A program made the translations under genes and the position numbers. Positions 16,182 to 25,100 of a DNA stretch of 64,000 bases are shown here, piece after piece. Each line of letters opens with the position of its first letter. Positions within the stretch are counted from its first letter, which is position 1. Location of the stretch: the NCBI RefSeq assembly GCF_003382565.3, contig NZ_CP086253.1:1674001-1738000 (forward strand), in the 5' to 3' direction. The notes beneath the pieces were generated by a model. That model was not told where the DNA came from and did not search any database. It worked only from the letters and a program-made list of their open reading frames with translations. The stretch comes from Pectobacterium aquaticum (GTDB lineage Bacteria; Pseudomonadota; Gammaproteobacteria; Enterobacterales; Enterobacteriaceae).

Positions 16182-16459
16182 CAGTGATAATCCTCCAGAT
16201 TGACGATATAGACATCACCACCTACAAACTCAAAAGTTATACGCCAGTTTCCAGTGACTGTGATTGACCATATCCCTTGCTTGTTTCCTTTTAGGGGATG
16301 CAGATTAAAACCCGCAATATCAATACTTTCTATCTGTTTTGCGTTATCTAATACCGCTAGGCGATACGCGATCTTTTCAGACTGTTTCGCATCAATCCCA
16401 GCGGTTGATCCTGTTTCAAAGAACTTCTTTAATCCTTTGTGTTTAAAGCTCTTTATCAT
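16181..16459 (-). CDS. higB: HigB-family mRNA interferase toxin
   Basis: A 92-residue RelE-superfamily ribosome-dependent RNase: 'MIKSFKHKGLKKFFETGSTA', 'LHPLKGNKQGIWSITVTGNW', 'RITFEFVGGDVYIVNLEDYH'. The ATG at 16459 has AAAGGA nine bases upstream; a TTG three codons earlier is less likely. It is the first gene of the toxin-antitoxin unit. Confidence 0.93.
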   Translation of the reverse strand: MIKSFKHKGLKKFFETGSTAGIDAKQSEKIAYRLAVLDNAKQIESIDIAGFNLHPLKGNKQGIWSITVTGNWRITFEFVGGDVYIVNLEDYH

Positions 16460-16588
16460 TTTTACCAATCCTTTGTTGCGTTACGCGCATCATATCAGTA
16501 TGCCGCGTATTACGCAACACTAAGTTATTCAATTAGAAGAGTCGACAATTGCCAGCGCTGATAACTCTCTTCCTTTTCAAAATCATCG

Positions 16589-17014
16589 TCATACTTTCCC
16601 ATACTGCCCCCTGTTAATGAGTGCAACTTTAAGCCTTTGCAAAAGCACATTATTTTCTTGCTTTCTTTCAGCTTTATGCCTTTGCTCCGCTTCTTCACGG
16701 CGCTGTGCAATCGCTGCCGTTCCGATCAGCTTCGCTGTACATGCCAGACATAAACTTTCGTTGCCATATTCATGATCTTCCTGAGTTAACTCAGTATGAC
16801 AATGTTTCGCACGACAATATGATGCTTTGGTTTTTTCTATCAGATAACCGTCTTTGAGATAAACCCGCCGATCACCGAAAGAAAGCGCAGCGCCACATAG
16901 AAGAACATGAATATCAAGTTCCGATTTTATGCCCCAGGCTGAAAGCTGATATTTAAGGGGATCGGTCATTGGTGCGTGGTGCGCCGTACTGATTTTCCTC
17001 GGGGCATTCTTCAC
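16589..17014 (-). CDS. Cysteine-rich protein of unknown function
   Basis: A 141-residue frame starting with GTG at 17014 (an ATG at 16969 is an alternative). It has a probable zinc-binding set CRAKHC...CLAC (residues about 68-94) and a charged coiled-coil-like C-terminus (QRREEAEQRHKAERKQENN). The family is not recognised. It lies beside HigBA in a region of mobile remnants, so it may be a phage or island leftover. Confidence 0.5.
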   Translation of the reverse strand: MKNAPRKISTAHHAPMTDPLKYQLSAWGIKSELDIHVLLCGAALSFGDRRVYLKDGYLIEKTKASYCRAKHCHTELTQEDHEYGNESLCLACTAKLIGTAAIAQRREEAEQRHKAERKQENNVLLQRLKVALINRGQYGKV

Positions 17015-17464
17015 TCCCTGCCCATCAAGACCGAGCGTTACACTTATTATCTGAATTCGCGATCCACGAAAAAGTCATTGGAGCCTTCATCGAAAAATAT
17101 ATGTTCTACTAATTGGAGGTATTACCACCTTATTGTAAATAAAATAGTGTTTTTATTTTCTAATTAAATCCGGTGTTAATATGTTTTTTATAAACATTTT
17201 CGGAGATGGGCGGATTATTCAATGAAAGTGTTTCTTTTACATTCTCAATGTGGTTATCCATTTGTCCTATAAGGAAATATTGATCGATTTTTTCAGGATA
17301 ATACTTATTCTATAATCGTCCGAATCTGGTTGGTTTCTTTTTTTTGTTAAATAACAGGGTGTTGAGTTTTAATGTTAGATATTTTAGGCTAATGACGATG
17401 ATATCGTGCTATTTATGATTTTAGGGCGTACACTGCATATTCATACACCTATTTGGTACAATGT
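17015..17464. other. A+T-rich intergenic region without a recognised gene
   Basis: About 450 bases between the minus-strand cysteine-rich gene and the zinc-ribbon gene. It consists of long A/T runs. No strong hairpin with T-tract and no family-like frame is seen; promoters for both flanking genes are likely here. Confidence 0.4.
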
Positions 17465-17626
17465 ATGGCTACCTTTGATTTTCTTCAGATGTTTAATCGC
17501 ACAACGGTGAAAGTGACTTGTCCCGTATGCAACCATATCACTGAGCAGAAAAGAAATAGATTTCGCGAAAATATTACGGTTATTTGTCCTAAGTGTGGAT
17601 TGTATTTTTTGCCGAGGGGAGAGTAG
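17465..17626 (+). CDS. Small zinc-ribbon protein (YnfU-like)
   Basis: A 53-residue protein with two CxxC knuckles: VTCPVCNH and VICPKCGLYFLP, 25 residues apart, giving a four-cysteine zinc ribbon. The size and layout resemble the enterobacterial YnfU family of small zinc-binding proteins. The same motif can also arise in phage-derived zinc ribbons. Function unknown. The reading frame after it overlaps the 3' end. Confidence 0.6.
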   Translation: MATFDFLQMFNRTTVKVTCPVCNHITEQKRNRFRENITVICPKCGLYFLPRGE

Positions 17627-17631
17627 AGGAT

Positions 17632-17856
17632 GTGATTTATCTTCCATTTTCAAAGAATTATAGAATGGGCTTGATTGCCTCTAATGGAGGAACATTCCAA
17701 TTGACTAAAGAAGAGCTTAAAGTGTTTTTATTCACACAGACTTGTGTGATTCTCTCTGGTGTACTTGCCGCAAGAGAAGGCCAACCACTTATTATCCAAC
17801 AACGTTTTAGTAAAATTTATGAAATATTGTCCGATGAGTATGATAAGTTACAATAA
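17632..17856 (+). CDS. Small unknown protein downstream of the zinc ribbon
   Basis: An open frame extends over 17593-17856. A GTG at 17632, right after the zinc-ribbon stop and with AGAGGA upstream at short spacing, gives 74 residues; an ATG at 17665 gives 63. The core 'MGLIASNGGTFQLTKEELKV' and 'SKIYEILSDEYDKL' is not recognised. The position suggests one transcript with the zinc-ribbon gene. Confidence 0.45.
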   Translation: MIYLPFSKNYRMGLIASNGGTFQLTKEELKVFLFTQTCVILSGVLAAREGQPLIIQQRFSKIYEILSDEYDKLQ

Positions 17857-17943
17857 TTAAATGATTTTTTCGTTATTTTCATATCTGTATGGTGGTAACT
17901 TAAACGGAGTGCCAACCACGCAAAAATGAGTAGAGATAAAAAT

Positions 17944-18867
17944 ATGTTTAATCGTTGTCGGTCTTTTTTAAGCTACACGCATCCTAGATACTGGTTATTA
18001 TGGTTTGGTCTAGGAGTACTCTTTCTACTGGTTCAACTGCCTTATCCTGCATTGGTGGTATTTGGAGGATGGTTAGGGCGTCAGTCAATGCATTTTTTAA
18101 AAAGACGAGTAGCGATTGCTAGGCGTAATTTGATGCTCTGTTTCCCTGACATCTCATCTCAACAGCTTGAGAGTAAACTCATTGATAACTTCTCCTCTCT
18201 TGGTATTGCACTGTTGGAGACTGGGATGGCATGGTTTTGGCCCGATTGGCGAATAAAAAAATGGATTGATATTGTTGGTATTACACATTTGCAAGAGGCT
18301 GAAAGTAAGCAACGCGGTGTTATTGTGGTTGGCGTACATTTTATGACGCTGGAGTTGCACTTTCGTATTTTAGGCCATTGTAAACCGATGACTGTGATGT
18401 ATCGTCCTCATAACAATAACGTGTTGGAACTGGTGCAAAAATGGGGGAGATCGAGATCGGGAAATGTATTGGTTGACCGGAAAAAACTCATTTCAATGGT
18501 GCACACGTTGAAGCAAGGCGGCAGTGTTTGGTTTGCACCCGATCAGGATTATGGCGTAAAAGGCAGTGTATTTGTGCCTTTTCTGGGCGTAGAACGTGCA
18601 GCTACCAGCAATGGGACGTTTATTATTGCCAAGCTGACCCGTTCTGAATTGGTGACGGCTGTCGTGATTCGTAAGGATGGTAGGAAAGGGTATCAACTTA
18701 TTATTTCTCCGATCTTAGAAGAATATCCTTATGAGGACAGTCTGTTAGCTGCTCATTATCTGAATAGCATGATAGAACATGAAATCATGAGGGCCCCTGA
18801 GCAGTATCTCTGGTTGCATCGACGTTTTAAAACTCGGCCCCAGGGTGAACCCTCTTTGTATATTTAA
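17944..18867 (+). CDS. lpxP: Lipid A acyltransferase, LpxP-like
   Basis: A 307-residue inner-membrane Kdo2-lipid IVA acyltransferase of the LpxL/LpxP family. One N-terminal membrane segment (WLLWFGLGVLFLLVQLPYPA) is followed by the catalytic HFMTLE (HX4E), YRPHNNNV, 'WFAPDQDYGVKGSVFVPF' and the near-identical LpxP ending 'RAPEQYLWLHRRFKTRPQGE'. HFM-LEL, PDQDYG-KGS and the C-terminus favour LpxP (palmitoleoyl, cold-induced in E. coli) over LpxL. Start 17944 aligns with the family; an ATG at 17926 is possible. It stands 266 bases before the cyclic glucan synthase on the same strand. Confidence 0.85.
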   Translation: MFNRCRSFLSYTHPRYWLLWFGLGVLFLLVQLPYPALVVFGGWLGRQSMHFLKRRVAIARRNLMLCFPDISSQQLESKLIDNFSSLGIALLETGMAWFWPDWRIKKWIDIVGITHLQEAESKQRGVIVVGVHFMTLELHFRILGHCKPMTVMYRPHNNNVLELVQKWGRSRSGNVLVDRKKLISMVHTLKQGGSVWFAPDQDYGVKGSVFVPFLGVERAATSNGTFIIAKLTRSELVTAVVIRKDGRKGYQLIISPILEEYPYEDSLLAAHYLNSMIEHEIMRAPEQYLWLHRRFKTRPQGEPSLYI

Positions 18868-19133
18868 TTTATTATCTTCGAATTATTTTGTTGTACGTTT
18901 TTTTTTCTGTTTTTGACCGCGCCTAATGGATTGGCGTTTATCGACTATACTTACTTCCTTACCTCTCTTTTCTTGACTCCAATTTCTCTCACCATTTGGG
19001 CAATTGACCCGTATTTTTTATTCAGTTCCTGTATCAAGTGTCGGTAATCCTGACCAATAAGGTTTGCCTGGCTTTCTGAACGTTACCTTTAAGGTGGTCA
19101 GTGCGTATTTTGCATCCAGACCAAAAGGCGATT
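18868..19133 (+). promoter_or_regulatory. Leader region of the cyclic glucan synthase gene
   Basis: About 270 bases between lpxP and ndvB, with T-rich tracts and no gene. AAAAGGCG just before 19134 is the ribosome binding site that decides the ndvB start over a GTG at 19101. No specific promoter could be assigned. Confidence 0.4.
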
Positions 19134-22100
19134 ATGAAAATATTTTCCCGCCACTTTTCCTTCTCTCGCCAAGATGTTGCTTCGCCCTGGAATGACATTC
19201 TCCCCGTCAGAGGGGATCTATTCGGCATGGAGCGCTTAGAGCAACACGGTCGCACGTTAGCCAGTGCGCAGCCTGTGACCTTATCGCCACCTGATGTGAT
19301 CTCGTTACACCAGCGCTTGAATGATAATGCGAAAGTATTACTGGCCTCTTACCGAGCTAGTGCTCAAGAGCTGGATAAAGGGGGCAGTGTTGTGCCTGCG
19401 GCTGAATGGTTACTAGATAACTACCATCTGGTCGCCGCGCAAATTCGTGAAGTCCGTGAAGACTTGCCACCTCGTTACTATCGCCAGCTACCCAAACTGT
19501 CACAAGGCCCTTTTGCCGGTTATCCACGGGTATTTGGGCTGGTATGGGCCTTTATTGCTCATACTGACAGCCATGTTGACCCCATTGCTTTACGTCGCTT
19601 CATTATGGCGTATCAGGATGTGCAGCCTCTGACGATCGGTGAGCTATGGGCTGTGGCTATTACCTTGCGCATTGTGTTGATAGAAAATCTGCGACGTCTG
19701 GCTGACCAGATGACTGTCGGGCGCAAGGCTCGCGCAGATGCTGAGCGGGTTGCCAATGAACTTTTGCAATCCGGTGAGGCTGGTGCCGTTCGAGGCGATG
19801 AAATAGCAAATAGCTATCTCTCCGCTTATATTCTTTCTTCTGATAACGATGCCCCCCTGTCGGAGACGTTTGCGGCACAGTTGGTCAAGCGACTACGCGA
19901 TCAGGATCCAAAGACAACGCCCGCATTAGGGTGGCTTGAACAACGGCTAAAACAGCAGGGAAGTTCAACAGAAGAAGTCGTGCAACACGCTCAGCAGCGT
20001 CTGGGCATTTCTAATGTCACTGTGCGCAACATCATTACCAGTATGCGATTAATTTCGGATATCGATTGGGCTGAGTTTTTCGAAAGCGTGAGTCTTGTTG
20101 ATGCACGTCTGCGGGCGAACAGTGACTTTGCGACCATGGATTTCCCTACTCGAAATTTATACCGCAGCGCAATTGAGCAACTCGCGCGTCAGGCACCCAG
20201 CTCTGAGCTGGATATTACAGAACAAGCGCTTTTACTGGCACAACAGGTACCCGCTTCTTCGCATTCTGACGAGTTTACCGAACGTAAGCGCGAACCGGGT
20301 TACTATCTGATTGCGGAGGGAAGGCCACAGCTTGAAGAGGCGATCGGTTTTCAGCCCGCGTTTCTACTGCGATTCAATCGCTTTACCCTGAATGGTGGCA
20401 TGCGCGGCTATGTTGGTGCTATCGCGTTTTTTACTGTGCTTTTACTGGCGGGGATCGGCATCGTGTTGTCTTCTCCTGCGGTGTCGAATGTCTGGCTCGT
20501 GGTAATGGGGCTGATCTGTATCATTCCCTGCTCTGACGTCGCGACCTCCTGGGTTAATCGGTTGGTCACTTGGCTATTTGGTGCAGCACCGTTAGCTGGG
20601 CTGGAGTTGTTGCAAGGCGTGCCCAGCCATTGCCGGACATTAGTCGTGGTGCCAACGCTGTTGTCCCGCGAGCAAGATCTGTTACAGCAGGTCGAACAGC
20701 TTGAAGTTCACTACCTATCTGGTGGGCAGGGCGATATCACCTTTGCATTGTTGACTGATGGTGTGGATGCCGAAACGGAACACCTTGCAGGCGATCAACC
20801 CATGTTGACGCAGGCATTACTTGCCATACAACAGCTCAATGAACGTTATGGAAAAGGGCCTGCGGGTGACCGATTTTTGTTATTGCATCGTCGACGGGTC
20901 TTTAATGCTTCGGAAAACGTGTGGATGGGCTGGGAGCGTAAGCGCGGGAAATTGCATGAGCTTAACCGGTTATTACGTGGCGCGACGGATACCCACTTTA
21001 TTTCGGTAGACGGTCATCACATTCATGTTCCTGCTGATGTTCGCTATGTGATCACATTGGATGCGGATACGCGTTTGCCGCGGGATACGGCCTTAAAACT
21101 GATTGGCAAAATGGCTCATCCTCTCAACCAACCGCGCTGGGATCGCCACGGGGAACATATTGTGGCGGGATATGCCATCTTACAACCTCGCATTACGCCA
21201 TCTCTGCCGGCCGGGCATGAAACGTCCTTATATCAGCGGATTTTCTCGGCACCGGGGGGAATTAACCCTTATGAAGCGGCGATCTCTGATGTGTATCAGG
21301 ATTTGTTTGGCGAAGGGTCCTATACCGGTAAAGGTATCTATGATGTTGATGCGTTTGAACGCGCGCTCAAAGGCCGTATTCCTGAAAACAGCCTACTCAG
21401 CCACGATCTCTTTGAGGGCATTTATGCCCGTGCGGGGCTGGCTTCTGATGTTGAATTAATCGAAACCTTTCCCTCTCGCTATGATGTGATCGTCAAACGA
21501 CAACATCGCTGGACGCGCGGTGACTGGCAGTTGCTACCATGGATTCTGGGACGGATGCCGTCAGTGTCCGGTACGACGGTGCATTTACCCGCGGTGGGGC
21601 GCTGGAAAATGATTGATAACTTGCGCCGATCGTTGCTCGCTCCAAGCCTTTTATTGATGCTGATTGGATGTGCGGCGCTACCGCCTGATATGGCATGGAA
21701 GGGCATCGCTATCGTCCTGCTGGTCTTGGCGTTTCCCTCCTGCCTGCCCGCGTTATGGGATGTTATCGCACGCGGTGTGCGTGGCATAACCCGACAACAG
21801 TCGCTGAGTCAAAGCCAGCCTATCCGGCATTTATTGCGCGACCTTAAGCTCGCTTTCATGCAGGTCGTGCTCTCTTTTGTCTTTCTTGCCGATCATAGCT
21901 GGCAAGCGCTCGATGCACTCATTCGCACGTTGATACGGCTAACGATTACCCACCAGCATTTACTTGAATGGACGACGGCAGCGCAGTCGGGTCGCCGTCC
22001 CCGCCTGACGCTGGGGGGCTTTTATCGTCAAATGCTGGGCGGGGTGTTACTCGGTGTGGCGGCGGTGGGAGGCGGGTGGTTAATGACTCCGCAGAATTGG

Positions 22101-25100
22101 CCACTTTGGCTATCGCTTGGCATTGTGTGGCTGGCGGCGCCAGCCCTGGCACTGCAAGTGAGTCGCGAGCGCTCAATGTCACGCCAGGAAAACATTAGTG
22201 AGGCAGATAAACAGGCGCTGCGATTGACCGCCCGACGTACCTGGCGCTTTTTTGAAACCTTTGTTACTGAAGGTGAAAACAATTTGCCACCGGATAATTT
22301 TCAGGAGCAACCGAAACCGGTTGTGGCTCATCGGACTTCCCCAACCAATATCGGTCTGTATTTACTGTCTACCGTCGCAGCGCGCGATTTTGGTTGGATT
22401 GGCCTGACTGAGGTGGTTGAACGGATCAATGCGACACTGAGCACCATGGATCGATTATCGCGTTTTCGCGGTCATTTTTTTAACTGGTATGACACGCGGG
22501 ATCTACAAACGCTGCAACCGGCTTATGTGTCCGCGGTGGATAGTGGAAATTTGGCAGGGCATTTGATCGTTCTGGCGAATGCCTGCGAGCTTTGGCGGGA
22601 AGAAAATGTGTTGTCGGATTATCGGGAATCTTTGGCTGACCACCTGCAACTGATCCGTACATCACTACTGCTTCATCAAGCAACGAAGAATGAATCCGTC
22701 TTGCTCCGGTCGTTAGATAAAATCGACAGTTTGCGAAATAGCCATTTGCCACAGGAACGCCTGTTACCGGAAATAATATTGCAATTGGATCAATTGCTAC
22801 AGCGGACGCAAACGCGGTTAACGCCGGCCAATGAAGATGAGGTAGCGGAGTCCATCTTCTGGATTAGTGCAACGACATCGATGTTGACCGCCCATGAGCG
22901 TGAGCTGCACGGTTCTACGACAGCATCCGAATCTCTGATGGAAAGCCTGCGTGTAGTGGCCGAACGCGCCCGTAAGATGGCGATAGAGATGGATTTTGCC
23001 TTCCTTGTCGATCCCGAACGCAAATTGCTATCAATTGGCTATTTGATGTCAGAAAACCAACTGGATGTGAGCTGTTATGACTTGTTGGCTTCAGAGGCCA
23101 GATTAGCCAGTCTGTTTGCCATTGCTAAAGGGGATGTGAGTACGCGTCACTGGTTCCGTCTGGGGCGTTCGGCTGTGCGTACTGCTTACGGGGCGGCGCT
23201 GATGTCATGGTCGGGTTCGATGTTTGAATATTTAATGCCATCGCTGGTCATGCGTGCTCCTATGGGGAGTTTATTAGAACAAACCACACGGTCGGTTGTG
23301 GCACAACAGCAGGTTTATGGTCGAGCGTTATCCGTGCCATGGGGGATTTCCGAATCGGCCTACAATGCACGGGATATAGATTTTACCTATCAGTATTCAA
23401 ATTTTGGTGTTCCTGGCTTAGGTTTAAAGCGTGGGCTGGCAGATAATCTGGTTGTCGCACCTTATGCGACTGGTTTGGCAACCATGGTGGACCCGCTTGC
23501 TGCCTGCCGAAACTATGCGCGTTTGGCTGATATGGGGGCGTCGGGCCGCTATGGCTTCTATGAGGCGCTTGATTTCACGCCGTCTCGTCTGCCGGATAAC
23601 AAAAACGTGGCTATCGTTTACAGCTTTATGTCGCACCACCAGGGGATGACGCTGATCGCGATCGCCAATACCCTGCATGACGGTAGTATGCGCCGTCGTT
23701 TCCACCGCGAACCGATGATTCAATCCTGTGAGCTGCTGTTACAGGAAAGTTTGCCGACGCAGGTGGCGCTTGCTGAGCCTCAGGTTGAAGAGGCGAAGGC
23801 CAGCGGAGGTGAAAGCCGCAATGAGGCGGCGATGTTGCGGCGATTCTCTGCATCGCCAACGGGGGCGCCGATGACACATCTACTCTCTAATGGCCGCTAT
23901 GCGGTGATGCTGACCACAACGGGATCCGGCTATAGCCACTGGCGTGAATTAGCCATTACCCGCTGGCGTGAAGACACCACTCAGGATAACTGGGGGAGTT
24001 TTGTGTTGCTGCGTGATATACGCAGCAACAGAATTTGGTCCGCCGGTGAACAACGTCAGCTAAGTGAGTCCGTAGGCCATGTCCCCGAATTTCCTGACGT
24101 TATCGGTAATGTAATGGGGGAACCAAGGCATCGTTATGAGGTGATTTTCGGTGAAGATCACGCGTCGTTTATCCGTCATGAACGTTCTTTGACCACTACG
24201 CTTGATGTGTTGGTGTCGGGGGAAAGCGATGGGGAAGTTCGCCGAGTCACATTGACAAACAGTGGACGCCGCCAGCGTGATATCGAACTGACATCCTACG
24301 CGGAAATGGTGTTGGCGCCGCCCAGTGCCGACACGGCACATACTGCATTTTCCCGCATGTTTGTACAAACTGACTATCTGGAGGCATTCTCCTCCCTGAT
24401 TGCGACCCGACGCCCACGAACGCCGGATGACCCTCCCGTCTGGGCCGCGCATTTTGTCGTGCTGGAAGGGGCCACGGGCAGCACGATGCAGTATGAATCA
24501 GACCGGGCGCGTTTTATTGGCAAGGGTAAATCAGTGATGACAGCCGATGCCATTCTGGGTCATCAGGTCTTGTCGAATACCACCGGTACGGTACTTGATC
24601 CTATTTTCTCACTTCGTCAACAGGTACGAATTCCTGCCGGTAAAACGGTGAGAGTGGCATTTTGGACCGTGGTGGCGGCTTCCCGCGAAGCGTTAATTGA
24701 TGTGATTGATAAGCACCACGATCGTAGCGCCTATGAGCGGGATAAAACGTTTGCCTGGACGCAGGCTCAGGTGCAGTTGCGCCATCTCGGCGTGAAATCT
24801 GAGGAAGCGGCAGATTTCCAGCGTCTGGCTGCGCCAATCATTTATGCCGATCCCCGTTTTCGTGCGCCGTCTGAATCTATTGTGAAGGGCGCAGGGAAAC
24901 AATCCGATCTGTGGTCACTGTCTATTTCTGGTGACCTGCCGATTGTGCTGTTGCGTATTGATGACATTGACGATATAGCGCAGGTACATCAGCTATTAAG
25001 GGCCCATGAATACTGGCGAATGAAGCTATTGAATGTCGATCTGGTGATCGTTAACGAGCGTTCCTCATCCTATATTCAGGATTTGCAGATAGCGATTGAA

